Positions 44,174 to 55,942 of a DNA stretch of 64,000 nt are shown here, in pieces. Under the pieces are notes generated by a model. It did not search any database and had not been told where the DNA came from. It saw only the letters and a list, made by a program, of their open reading frames with translations. The position numbers and the translations under genes were made by a program. This stretch comes from Palsa-504 sp963835775 (GTDB lineage: Bacteria; Actinomycetota; Actinomycetes; Streptosporangiales; Streptosporangiaceae): positions 62,001 through 126,000 of the forward strand of contig CAWIHB010000011.1 in the NCBI GenBank assembly GCA_963835775.1. The letters are read 5' to 3'. Positions within the stretch are counted from its first letter, which is position 1. The number at the start of each line of letters is the position of its first letter.

Positions 44174-44920
44174 TTGACCGCCCAGGGGCTCATTGACACG
44201 ACGGAGATGTATCTCCGCACCATCTTCGAGCTTGAAGAAGAGGGAGTCGTCCCGCTGCGCGCCCGCATCGCCGAGCGGCTGGGGCAAAGCGGCCCGACCG
44301 TCAGCCAGACCGTGGCCAGGATGGAGCGGGACGGCCTGGTCCACGTGCACGGCGACCGGCATCTGGCGCTGAGCGATACCGGCCGGATGCTGGCCACCCG
44401 GGTCATGCGCAAGCACAGGCTGGCCGAGTGCCTGCTGGTCGGGGTCATCAAGCTGCCCTGGGAGGAGGTGCACATCGAAGCCTGCCGCTGGGAGCACGTG
44501 ATCTCGGAGAGCGTCGAGCGCCGGGTGCTCGAGCTGCTCGGCTACCCGGTCCGCTGCCCGCACGGAAATCTCATTCCCGGCCTGGCCGAGCTCGGCCTGT
44601 CCGGCGAAGCCGAAGAGAAGGCCCGCGCGGCAATGAATGAGACGGGTGAGGCGATGACAAAGGCCGCATCCGGGGACAGTGTGCGGGCCGTCATCCGGCG
44701 AATTGGCGAGCAAATTCAAAGTGATCTTGATCTGATGCTTAAACTCAAGCGCGTCGGGATACAACCCGGACGCGAGGTGATTCTCATGGCGGGCGACGAT
44801 GGTGTGCGCGTGATGGCCGGCGAGGAGATGGACGCCATCTCGACGGAACTCCCCAGCGCGATCGCCGCGCATATCTTCGTCACCATATCCGGCCGGCTGC
44901 AGCCGGCCGCCGGAGCGTGA
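44174..44920 (+). CDS. DtxR/IdeR-type metal-dependent repressor
   Basis: A 248-residue iron- or manganese-dependent repressor. The winged helix is LIDTTEMYLRTIFELEEEG, VPLRARIAERLGQSGPTVSQTVARMERDGLVHV. Metal-binding residues are present: Met in TTEMYLR, and Cys, Glu, His in EACRWEHVISESVERR. PHGNLIPG and a C-terminal SH3-like domain (ILMAGDDGVRVMAGEEM) complete it. TTG 44174, preceded by GGAGGGATGAGG, is the start. It should repress iron uptake genes when metal is plentiful; no target operon is nearby. Confidence 0.93.
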   Translation: MTAQGLIDTTEMYLRTIFELEEEGVVPLRARIAERLGQSGPTVSQTVARMERDGLVHVHGDRHLALSDTGRMLATRVMRKHRLAECLLVGVIKLPWEEVHIEACRWEHVISESVERRVLELLGYPVRCPHGNLIPGLAELGLSGEAEEKARAAMNETGEAMTKAASGDSVRAVIRRIGEQIQSDLDLMLKLKRVGIQPGREVILMAGDDGVRVMAGEEMDAISTELPSAIAAHIFVTISGRLQPAAGA

Positions 44921-44954
44921 TCATGTCATTCGGCCGCAGTGCGGGGGCGGGCCC

Positions 44955-47513
44955 ATGACCAGCTGGAACCAGGCGGCATTCGACCCTTACCTGCCCGCGG
45001 ACATGGTCCTGGGCCAGGCCGACATCGGCGTCGTGGTCGCCGACCGGCTCAGCAATCTGCTGTACATCAACGAATTCGCGGCCCGGCTGTTCCGTATTTC
45101 CGGTGACGTGACCCGGCTGGCCGGCTCGTCCGTGCTGTCCCTCGGCCTGTTCACCGGCGACGACCTGCGCAAGATGGAGGACCTGGCCGGCCAGGTGCTG
45201 CGCGGCCGGCCCTGGGAGGGAACCTTCGAGGCCGTCCGCGGCGACGGGTCGCACGCCCTGCTCCGGGCCTTGGCCGTGCCGCTGCGGCACGGCGGCGGTG
45301 ACATCGACGGCATGGTCATCCTGGCCCGTGAGGCCAGCAAGCGGGACGGGCGGCTGCAGCAGGACCGGATCGCCTTGCTCGAGCGGGTGGGCGAGCGGCT
45401 GGCCGGCTCGCTGGAGATCGGCACCACGCTGAAGCACGTGACCGAGATGCTGGTCCCGCAGTTCGCCGACCATTGCTTCATCGACCTGTTCCAGGGCGAG
45501 GCGCTCATCCGCCGGGTGCAGCGGCACGCCAGCAACTGGGTGCCGCCCCCCGGCACCTGGGCCCAGACCGGCGAGCAGATCCACTACCCGGAGGGTCACT
45601 TCTGCCAGCAGGCCATGGCCCGGCTGGACACCATCGCGGTCACCGACCTGGAGATCGAGACCTACCCGGCGCCCAGCGCGGAGAGCCTGGCCGCCGCGCA
45701 CGAGGCCGGCCTCACCTCGGTGGTGGCCGCGCCGCTGTACGCCCGGGGTGAGCTGCTCGGCGTGATGAGCCTGGCCCTGTCCCGGCTCACCGACCGCGAG
45801 GATCACAATTACGACCCGCCCGACCGGGACCTGATCGGCGCCATCGCCAGCCGGGTGGCCATCGCGATCGACAACTCGATGCTGTTCGAGGCCGAACGGC
45901 AGACCGCCCTGGCCTTCCAGAAGAGCCTGCTGCCGCAGGCCATCCCGGACCTGGACGGGCTCGAGGTGGCTTGCCGCTACGTCCCGGCCAAGCCGCTGGA
46001 AACCCAGGGCCAGGGAATCCAGACCCAGGTCGGCGGCGACTGGTACGACATCATCCCGCTGGCCGCCGGGCGGGTGGGCATCGTCATCGGCGACGTGGAG
46101 GGCCGGGGCGCCCGGGCCGCGGCGATCATGGGCCAGCTGCGCGCGGCGCTGCGGGCCTTCGCCCAGGACGAGAAGTCCCCGGCCGACATCATGCGCAAAC
46201 TGGATGAGTGGTGCCGGTCGCTGGCGCCCGCCGACGGGGCCGGGGTCCCGCTGGCCGCCGACCCGCCCACCGCGAGCTGCACCTACCTGATCTACGATGC
46301 GTGGTCGCGGGAGCTGTCCTTCGCCAACGCCGGGCACGACGCCCCGCTGCTGGTCAGCGGCGGACAGGTGCAGCAGCTCGAGTTCCGGCACAAGGGCGTC
46401 CTGCTCGGGGTGCGCGGCAAGGGCATCCGCGGGCTGCCCACCTACAAGGAACAGACGATCGTCGTGCCGCCGGGGGCGATCCTGGTCTTCTACACCGACG
46501 GCCTGACCGACCGGCGCACCCGCGCGGACGGCTCGGGCCACTATACCGAGGCCGAAGCGGAGCAGATGCTGCGGCACGCGGTCCGGGCCGCCGCGGCCAG
46601 CGGTGACGCCGACGCGGTGGCCACCGCGGCCGAGTACGCGGTGCCCGGCGACATCGACGACGACATGGCCATCCTGGTGGTCAAGTCCTCCGCCGCCGAA
46701 CTCGCCTACGCCGAGCGCAGCTTCCCGGCCGAGCCGATCATGGTGTCAGAGGCCCGGCGGGTCGCCGCCCAGACGTTCGGCTCGTGGGGCATGGACGCGG
46801 AGCAGAGCGAGCTGGCCTGCCTGCTGGTCTCCGAGGTGGTGACCAACGCGGTCCTGCACGCCTCGGTCTCGCCGAGCCCCAGCCGCGACCTGGACTTCGA
46901 CTTCGGCCCGGTGCTGCTGCCCGGGCCGGCCGCGGTACCCGAACCGGTGCCGGCCCGCGCCCGGGAGAAGGCCCCCGCGGCGGTCCAGGCGGGGCCGCTC
47001 CAGGCGGGGCCGCTCCAGGCGGGGCCGCTCCAGGCGGGGCCGCTCCAGGCGGGGCCGCTCCAGGCGGGGCCGCTCCAGGCGGGGCCGCTCCAGGCGGGGC
47101 CAGTCCAGGCGGGGCCAGTCCAGGCGGGGCCAGTCCAGGCGGGGCCAGTCCAGGCGGGGTCGGTCCAGGCCAGGCCGGTCCAGACGGCGGCCGTGCCGGC
47201 TCAGGGCGGTGCCCGCGCGGTCCCGGCCGCCGTGCCCGGCTGGGACGGCCCGGCGCCGGACGGCGCCCGGGCCGGGAACCCGGACCCGGTCCGGGAGTTC
47301 CGGCTGCGCCTGCGGCGCGGCGCGAACGCGGTGTGGGTCGAGGTCTTCGACCCCGACCTGCGGCTGCCCCGGATCAGGACGGCCGGGGAAACCGACGAAG
47401 GCGGCCGCGGCCTGTACCTGGTCGAGCAGCTGGCCACCCGGTGGGGCTCGCGGCCCACGCCGGAGGGCAAGGCAGTCTGGTTCGAGATACCGCGCAGCGG
47501 CAGCCGGGCCTGA
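44955..47513 (+). CDS. PAS-GAF-SpoIIE phosphatase-HATPase regulator
   Basis: An 852-residue signalling protein. PAS domain about residues 15-125; GAF about 150-320 (EGHFCQQAMARLDTIAVTDL); SpoIIE/PP2C phosphatase about 325-570 with metal-binding VGGDWYDII and IGDVEGRGARAA and FYTDGLTDRR, DIDDDMAIL; then an RsbW-like HATPase. The HATPase N-box (LLVSEVVTNAVLHAS, about 622-636) is separated from its G-box (DEGGRGLYLVEQLATRWG) by about 140 residues containing thirteen AGPLQ/AGPVQ repeats. Such proteins switch partner sigma-factor cascades by dephosphorylating anti-anti-sigma factors. The start ATG 44955 follows a weak ribosome-binding site. Confidence 0.9.
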   Translation: MTSWNQAAFDPYLPADMVLGQADIGVVVADRLSNLLYINEFAARLFRISGDVTRLAGSSVLSLGLFTGDDLRKMEDLAGQVLRGRPWEGTFEAVRGDGSHALLRALAVPLRHGGGDIDGMVILAREASKRDGRLQQDRIALLERVGERLAGSLEIGTTLKHVTEMLVPQFADHCFIDLFQGEALIRRVQRHASNWVPPPGTWAQTGEQIHYPEGHFCQQAMARLDTIAVTDLEIETYPAPSAESLAAAHEAGLTSVVAAPLYARGELLGVMSLALSRLTDREDHNYDPPDRDLIGAIASRVAIAIDNSMLFEAERQTALAFQKSLLPQAIPDLDGLEVACRYVPAKPLETQGQGIQTQVGGDWYDIIPLAAGRVGIVIGDVEGRGARAAAIMGQLRAALRAFAQDEKSPADIMRKLDEWCRSLAPADGAGVPLAADPPTASCTYLIYDAWSRELSFANAGHDAPLLVSGGQVQQLEFRHKGVLLGVRGKGIRGLPTYKEQTIVVPPGAILVFYTDGLTDRRTRADGSGHYTEAEAEQMLRHAVRAAAASGDADAVATAAEYAVPGDIDDDMAILVVKSSAAELAYAERSFPAEPIMVSEARRVAAQTFGSWGMDAEQSELACLLVSEVVTNAVLHASVSPSPSRDLDFDFGPVLLPGPAAVPEPVPARAREKAPAAVQAGPLQAGPLQAGPLQAGPLQAGPLQAGPLQAGPLQAGPVQAGPVQAGPVQAGPVQAGSVQARPVQTAAVPAQGGARAVPAAVPGWDGPAPDGARAGNPDPVREFRLRLRRGANAVWVEVFDPDLRLPRIRTAGETDEGGRGLYLVEQLATRWGSRPTPEGKAVWFEIPRSGSRA
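46986..47180. repeat. 15-bp tandem repeat, 13 copies
   Basis: CAGGCGGGGCCGCTC repeated from 46986. The first eight copies are near-identical, the next have CAGTC endings, and the last is degenerate. They encode AGPLQ/AGPVQ pentapeptides inside the HATPase domain of the SpoIIE protein. Confidence 0.95.
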
Positions 47514-47548
47514 CCGCGGGCCGGCCACGGGCCGCCAACCGGGGTACC

Positions 47549-47651
47549 CAGCTGAAGTGCCCAGCTGAAGTGCCCAGCTGAAGTGCCCAGCTGAAGTGCC
47601 CAGCTGAAGTGCCCAGCTGAAGTGCCCAGCTGAAGTGCCCAGCTGAAGTGC
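47549..47651. repeat. 13-bp tandem repeat, 8 copies, intergenic
   Basis: CAGCTGAAGTGCC is repeated eight times from 47549, 35 bp after the stop of the SpoIIE gene and directly before the 3' end of the small membrane protein on the other strand. CAGCTG is itself palindromic. The 13-bp unit would not keep a frame, consistent with a non-coding place. Confidence 0.95.
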
Positions 47652-47665
47652 AGAGCCGGGGTGCG

Positions 47666-47833
47666 TCAGTGGCCGTTATGCGCGGCCCACAGCATCAGCA
47701 CCAGGAACACCACGATCACGATGGGTCCCAGCCAGTGCTTGCCCGTGACGGGCAGCTTCAGCTTGCCGCGCAGCCGCGTCCAGGCGAACGCCACCAGGGC
47801 TGCGATGAGCACCAGCAAGATGAGCCCGGACAT
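47666..47833 (-). CDS. 55-residue two-TM small membrane protein
   Basis: ATG 47833 opens a frame of 55 residues with two TM helices (LILLVLIAALVAFAWTRL and WLGPIVIVVFLVLMLWAA) joined by a basic loop (RGKLKLPVTGKH) and ending AHNGH. A strong ribosome-binding site, AAAGGGAG, is placed 8 bases upstream. The hairpin topology places both ends on the same side. No family is named, but composition and signals indicate a real gene. Confidence 0.7.
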   Translation of the reverse strand: MSGLILLVLIAALVAFAWTRLRGKLKLPVTGKHWLGPIVIVVFLVLMLWAAHNGH

Positions 47834-48023
47834 GGCCGTCTCCCTTTAGCGCGGTTTTGCGAACCCGATCCGAGCCTACGGCATCCGGTGCCGTCACGCG
47901 ATACGCATGCGGTCCGCCACACCGTGAGCGAGCCCTTTTCCTTCCCCCGGCCGGCCGCGTTGCCGCACCTGGCCCGGGGCGAGATACCGTGAGGACACGA
48001 TTCACCGATTTTCTGGAGGCCTG

Positions 48024-49169
48024 ATGGCGGAGGCGTTCATAGCCGGTGCGGTCCGCACCCCGATCGGGCGGCGCAACGGCGGCCTGTCCGGGGTCCACCC
48101 GGTGGACCTGGCCGCGCACGCGCTGCGCGCGCTGATCGACCGCACCGGCATCGACCCGGCTGTGGTCGATGACGTCATCATGGGCTGCGTCTCGCAGGTC
48201 GGCCCGCAGACCCTGGACATCGCCAGGAACGCCTGGCTGTCGGCCGGGCTGCCGGAGAACGTGCCCGGCGTCACCATCGACCGGCAGTGCGGATCCTCCC
48301 AGCAGGCCGTCCACTTCGCCGCCCAGGCGGTGCTGTCCGGCACCCAGGACCTGGTGATCGCGGCCGGGGTGGAGAGCATGAGCGTGGTGCCCATGGGCTC
48401 GTCGGTGAGCCTGGGCGTGCAGGCGGGCCAGCCCGCGCCGTGGGGCGGCGGCTGGCGCGAGCGTTACGGTGACCAGGAGATCTCGCAGTTCCGCGGGGCC
48501 CAGGCGATCTGCGAGCAGTGGGGGCTCAAGCGCAGCCAGCTCGAGGAGTTCGCGCTGGAGAGCCACCAGCGGGCCATCCGGGCCATCGACGAGGGCCGGT
48601 TCGAGCGCCAGATCGCGCCGCTGGCCGGGGTCAGCCAGGACGAGGGCCCGCGCCGGGACACCTCACTGGAGAAGATGGCCGCGCTGGCGCCGCTGCGCGA
48701 CGGCTGGGAGATCACCGCCGCGGTGTCCTCCCAGATCTCCGACGGCGCGGGCGCCCTGCTGATCGCCTCACAGGCGGCGCTGGACCGGTACGGGCTGGTG
48801 CCCAGGGCCCGGGTGCACGCGATGGCCGTGGTCGGCTCCGACCCGGTGCTGATGCTCACCGGCCCGATCGCCGCGACCAGGAAGGTGCTGGCCGCGGCGG
48901 GGATGACGGTGGCTGACATCGACGTGTTCGAGGTCAACGAGGCCTTCGCGCCGGTCGTGCTGGCCTGGCTGGAGGACACCGGCGCCGCGCCGGAGCGGAC
49001 CAACCCCAGCGGCGGCGCCATCGCCCTCGGTCACCCGATCGGGGCGAGCGGGGCGATCCTGATGACCAGGATGCTGCACGACCTCGAGGATGGCGGCGGC
49101 CGGTTCGGCCTGCAGACCATGTGCGAGGGCGGCGGCCAGGCCAACGCCACCATCATCGAACGGCTCTGA
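48024..49169 (+). CDS. thiolase (acetyl-CoA acetyltransferase family)
   Basis: A 381-residue thiolase. Nucleophile Cys89 is in TIDRQCGSSQQA, His337 in GGAIALGHPIGASG, and second Cys367 in TMCEGGGQANA; VFEVNEAFAPVVLAWL is the NEAF motif. The length is slightly below the usual 390-400. It either condenses acetyl-CoA or cleaves 3-ketoacyl-CoA in beta-oxidation; the sequence does not decide. GGAGGCC ribosome-binding site precedes ATG 48024. Its stop codon is the first TGA of a 15-bp tandem repeat. Confidence 0.93.
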   Translation: MAEAFIAGAVRTPIGRRNGGLSGVHPVDLAAHALRALIDRTGIDPAVVDDVIMGCVSQVGPQTLDIARNAWLSAGLPENVPGVTIDRQCGSSQQAVHFAAQAVLSGTQDLVIAAGVESMSVVPMGSSVSLGVQAGQPAPWGGGWRERYGDQEISQFRGAQAICEQWGLKRSQLEEFALESHQRAIRAIDEGRFERQIAPLAGVSQDEGPRRDTSLEKMAALAPLRDGWEITAAVSSQISDGAGALLIASQAALDRYGLVPRARVHAMAVVGSDPVLMLTGPIAATRKVLAAAGMTVADIDVFEVNEAFAPVVLAWLEDTGAAPERTNPSGGAIALGHPIGASGAILMTRMLHDLEDGGGRFGLQTMCEGGGQANATIIERL

Positions 49170-49800
49170 CCGGACTAGCACTGACCGGACTAGCACCGAC
49201 CGGACTAGCACCGACCGGACTAGCACCGACCGGACTAGCACTGACCGGACTAGCACTGACCGGACTAGCACTGACCGGACTAGCACCGAGCGGACTAGCA
49301 CCGACCGGACTAGCACCGACCGGACTAGCACCGACCGGACTAGCACCGACCGGACTAGCACTGACCGGCCCGGCGGCCTCCGGGCCGCGCAGCACGTAGC
49401 CGATCCCGCGGCGGGTGTGGATCAGCGGCGGGCTGCCCAGCTTGCGCCGCAGGTAGCTCACGTACGTCTCCACCACCTGGGACTGGCCGGTGTAGCCCCG
49501 GCCCCACACGGTGCGCAGCAGCTGTGTCCTGCTGACCACCGTGCCCTGCTGGCGCATCAGGCAGGCCAGCAGCCGGAATTCGGTCGGCGACAGATCCACC
49601 GCGCGGTCGGCCCGGTGGACCGTCCAGCGCGACTCGTCGAGCACCACGTCAGCCGCCCGGAGCGGGCCGGTTTCCGCGGACCGGCCGGCCACGGCCCGTT
49701 CGGCAAAATATTCTCCAGCAACCGGGCCGGGCCGGCGCACCCCGGTGCACGGGGGGTGCGCCGGCGATGCGGCCGGGACCGGCTGGGTGGCTCGGCTCAC
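49153..49800 (-). CDS. OmpR/PhoB-type winged-helix DNA-binding protein
   Basis: A 215-residue protein with no receiver domain. The DNA-binding domain is at about residues 50-142 (RAVDLSPTEFRLLACLMRQQG, VSRTQLLRTVWGRGYTGQ, VETYVSYLRRKLG, HTRRGIGYVLRG). After it comes a tail of about 70 residues, mostly (ASPVG/ASPVS)n, encoded by a 15-bp minisatellite, and it ends inside the thiolase gene on the opposite strand. It resembles solitary OmpR-type domains or a response regulator that lost its receiver. Its ATG overlaps the stop of the 50675 gene, so the two form an operon. Confidence 0.75.
   Translation of the reverse strand: MSRATQPVPAASPAHPPCTGVRRPGPVAGEYFAERAVAGRSAETGPLRAADVVLDESRWTVHRADRAVDLSPTEFRLLACLMRQQGTVVSRTQLLRTVWGRGYTGQSQVVETYVSYLRRKLGSPPLIHTRRGIGYVLRGPEAAGPVSASPVGASPVGASPVGASPVGASPLGASPVSASPVSASPVSASPVGASPVGASPVGASPVSASPVRAVR
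49168..49365. repeat. 15-bp tandem repeat, 13 copies, at a gene junction
   Basis: TGACCGGACTAGCAC with C/T and A/G changes at two positions is repeated about 13 times. On the plus strand the first unit supplies the thiolase stop; on the minus strand the array encodes the Ala-Ser-Pro-Val tail of the winged-helix protein. Each unit also contains a TAG on the plus strand. Confidence 0.95.
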
Positions 49801-50675
49801 CAGTGGGTGGGGGCCGGGCTGGGCGTGGTGGTGGTGGCCGTGCGGGCCCCGACGTCGCTGCTGCTCAGCGGGCTGAACAGGACCAGCTGGGCGTGCAGCG
49901 TGCCGTGTGCGCGGGTGCCGGCCACCAGCACCAGGTCACCGCGGGCCAGCGAATTAGCGGCCAGCCAGGCGGGCTGGCTGAACGTGACCGGGGCCGGAGC
50001 GGGCATGGTGGTGGCCGACATGGTCGCGGTCTGGGACACCGTAGCGGTGCTCCTGGTCACCGTGACCGTCACGGTCAGATCGGTCCCGACCACCTGCACG
50101 CTGACCGTCACCGGAGCGGTGGTCGGCGTCAGCAGGGAGGCCGCGGTGGTCGGGCTCCCGGCCAGCAGCGTGGTCGCCGGGACCATGTTGCCCACGGTCA
50201 TGGCCTGCTGGGTCGCGCTGACGCTCGCGGTCAGCGCCGCCGTGCCCGTCGTACTGGCCGACACGTTCTGGAACTTGGTCCGGGCCGAGAGCAGCCACAG
50301 GTGCAGCGATCCGTTAGCCGACCGGATGATCAGGAACTTCTTGGTGGCCAGGACCACGATGCCGCGCTGCAGGTCGAGCGTCTGGCCCTGGTGCGGGGTC
50401 TGGGTGTAGCCGCCCGTCAGCCGGGTCAGGTCGGCGTAGGTGGCCTGCCGGGACCAGCTCCAGGCGCTCAGCGCCGAGCTGAGCATGGTGCCCTGGTTGG
50501 CGAAGCGGGCGGTATAAGCGGCCGGGGCCGCCGCCGTGGGAGCCGGGTGGCTGCTTGTGGCCACCGCCGTCACGGCAATGGCACCGCCGCTGACCAGGGC
50601 GGCGGCCGCCAGGCCGACCCGGATCCTCAGCTTGGCCTGACGGCTGTTCCGGTAGCGTCGATCGCGGGCCATCAT
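49797..50675 (-). CDS. secreted or membrane-anchored Thr/Ala-rich protein
   Basis: A 292-residue protein with a basic start (MARDRRYRNSRQAKLRIRV) and one hydrophobic segment (GLAAAALVSGGAIAVTAVA, about 20-40), so it is anchored or secreted. The rest is beta-rich and Thr/Ser/Val-rich (VTVSVQVVGTDLTVTVTVTR) with a segment GIVVLATKKFLIIRSANGSLHLWLL and a low-complexity end. No family recognised. It is co-transcribed with the winged-helix gene (ATGA overlap), which suggests an envelope-linked regulatory pair, but this is inference. Confidence 0.65.
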   Translation of the reverse strand: MMARDRRYRNSRQAKLRIRVGLAAAALVSGGAIAVTAVATSSHPAPTAAAPAAYTARFANQGTMLSSALSAWSWSRQATYADLTRLTGGYTQTPHQGQTLDLQRGIVVLATKKFLIIRSANGSLHLWLLSARTKFQNVSASTTGTAALTASVSATQQAMTVGNMVPATTLLAGSPTTAASLLTPTTAPVTVSVQVVGTDLTVTVTVTRSTATVSQTATMSATTMPAPAPVTFSQPAWLAANSLARGDLVLVAGTRAHGTLHAQLVLFSPLSSSDVGARTATTTTPSPAPTHW

Positions 50676-50908
50676 GACTGCCTCCTTCTGCGGACGCCGC
50701 GCCCGCTACGCGCGTCCTTCTCTGATAGGGCGGGCCGGAGTGAACCTGAGTAAGGCCCGTTGGTGTCCATGGATCCGAGAGTGCCCTGGCCCGGCCGGTC
50801 CGGAACCGCATTCCGGGCGCACGTAAGCACTACGTTCGCGAGCTCACAGGCTGGCTGGGAGCTTCCGGCCGTGACTGGGCGGCGCCGGGACGGGAGTTCA
50901 GCGGTCGG

Positions 50909-52657
<1,749 letters not shown>

Positions 52658-54003
52658 GGCTCAAGGGTATCGGCGGCAGGGGGCGACGCAGAAAGCGTTA
52701 ACGGGCGGCGCAGGAAATGGCCACCGCGGCCGGCCACGCGGCCGGGGCTGAACCGCTGGGTGATCTTCTCAATGATCTCGCCGCGGGCCAGGTCGGCCGC
52801 GAGCCGGCAGGCGGAGGTGATCGCGCGGGCGGTGCTGGCGCCGTGGGCGATGACCACGGTCCCGCCCAGGCCCAGCAGGACGGCGCCGCCGTAGCTCTCC
52901 GCGTCCAGCCGCGCGGCCATCTCGCGCAGCCCGCGGCGCTGCAGGAAGGCGCCGAGCCGGGCGGCCGCCGTGCCCGTCACCGCGGCCCGCAGCTCGGCCG
53001 AGGCGAACCGGATCGAGCCCTCGAGCGTCTTCAGCGCGACGTTCCCGGTGAAGCCGTCGGTCACGATCACGTCCAGCTCGCCGGCCAGCAGGTCGCCGCC
53101 CTCGACGTTGCCCGCGAAGGTCAGCGCCAGCGCCCCGTGCGGCGGGTCGGCGGCCAGCAGCTCGTGCGCCCGCCGGGTGAGTTTGTTGCCCTTGCCTGGC
53201 TCGGTGCCGATGGTCAGCAGCCCCACCCGGGGGGTGGCCACGCCCAGCGCGAGCTGGGCGTAGGCCACGCCGAGCTGGCCGAACTGCACCAGCATCTCCG
53301 GCTTGGGGTCGGCGGTGGCGCCGGCGTCGATGAGCACCGTGCGGCCCGGCCTGGTGGGCAGCACCACGGCCAGGCCCGGCCGGTCCACGCTGGGCAGCGA
53401 CCGCAGCCGCAGCCGGGCGGTCGCCACCACGCCGCCGGTAGACCCGGCCGACACCACCGCGGCCGCCTCGCCCCGCCGGACCAGCTGGCAGGCCACGGCC
53501 ACGCTGGACCGCGGGCGGCGCAGGCTGGCCAGCGCGCCCTCGTCCATGGCCAGGTTGTCTTCGGCCGGCACGATCTCCAGCTCGTCGCTCCTGGGATCTA
53601 CCCCGGCCGCGGTCAGCGCCTGCCGCAGCCGCGGTGCGGGCCCGGCCAGCAGGATCCTGATGCCGTGCTCGCGCCGGGCGGCCAGCGCGCCCGCGACGAT
53701 CTCGTCCGGGGCGTGATCGCCGCCCATGGCGTCCACGGCCAGCACCGGCTCCCCGGAAACCGCAGGCCGACCTGGAATCTCCGGCTCGCCGCCCGCACCG
53801 TCCCGGTCCGCAGCCCACCGCTGCGGGCTGTCTGGTGCCGTGCTCAGCGGGTCACCGGAGTGCGCGGCCGGGGATGCTGCCTCATCCTTCGCTCCTTCGG
53901 CGGCAGTGCCTGTATGGTGGGCCCCATTATGGCCCCGGCGGCACAATCCGGCCGGGGGGGACCCGCGGAACCCCGCGTACCGGGGCGCACTTACAGCAAC
54001 CAC

Positions 54004-54320
54004 CGAACGTCGCGGATTGTACGCTTTTGCACGAACAAAAGAAAGCGGTCTGGAAAACCTCTGGTAAGAAGTTGCTGAGATTCCGCCGAATACTTACTGC
54101 GAACCATGGTAATTGTCTCAACAGAAGAAAGGCGGATGGAGAATCGGAACCTACGAGGCTGCCGGAGCGTAAATAAACGTGGAAGCAGTTCTGGCCGAGC
54201 AGCGATCGGGGAAAGCGGCCAGGTCCGGGGGAACCGCTGGGGAGCGGGTGTCATCAGGGCTATTTCGCGCGTGGAGCGGGCGTTTCGGCCCGGCGGCGCG
54301 CACAACGAGGGAGAAGGCGC
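54004..54320. other. intergenic, low-GC patch upstream of kamA
   Basis: About 190 bases (53990-54180) are clearly poorer in GC than the surroundings (GATTGTACGCTTTTGCACG, AGAAGTTGCTGAGATTCCG), as in a regulatory region or recently acquired DNA. It serves both plsX and the KamA operon as promoter region. A short frame inside it is listed separately. Confidence 0.5.

Positions 54321-54324
<4 letters not shown>
54136..54324 (+). CDS. possible 62-residue peptide ORF ahead of kamA
   Basis: ATG 54136 follows AAAGGCGG and opens 62 residues: basic, with one Cys (MENRNLRGCRSVNKRGSSSG) and a Gly-rich end. Its stop overlaps the kamA GTG by 4 bp (GTGA), the arrangement used for coupled genes throughout this window. 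It could be a leader, a peptide substrate of the neighbours, or chance. No family recognised. Confidence 0.3.
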
Positions 54325-55766
<1,442 letters not shown>

Positions 55767-55777
55767 CCCGGTTCCGC

Positions 55778-55894
55778 CTCGGCTGCGGCCGGGCGGATGA
55801 ATTCGCTCATCTGGTGCATTCCCTGATCGAGAACGACTACGTGAACGCCGAGGTCATCCGGTTTGACGGCGGGATCAGGTTCCAGCCGAAGTAG
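55778..55894 (+). pseudogene. 3' remnant of an SDR-family dehydrogenase gene
   Basis: The frame ending at TAG 55892-55894 reads ADEFAHLVHSLIEND and YVNAEVIRFDGGIRFQPK. This is the standard C-terminal end of short-chain dehydrogenases (compare ENDMLNGEVIRLDGAIRM of the 3-hydroxyacyl-CoA dehydrogenase group). No start or cofactor site is left; the remaining text begins 12 bp after kamA. So a full SDR gene once stood between kamA and asnB and was deleted. Confidence 0.7.
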
Positions 55895-55942
55895 GCTGGT
55901 CCGGGGCACACAGCCACGGATTCCGATCGTTGGGCGGCGCGC

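Noticed and set aside
49168..49365. Regular repeats with TAG/TGA codons that might be a CRISPR array or binding-site iterons
   Set aside because: No spacers and the repeat is in frame with the winged-helix protein tail. Iterons were considered, but there is no replication protein nearby.
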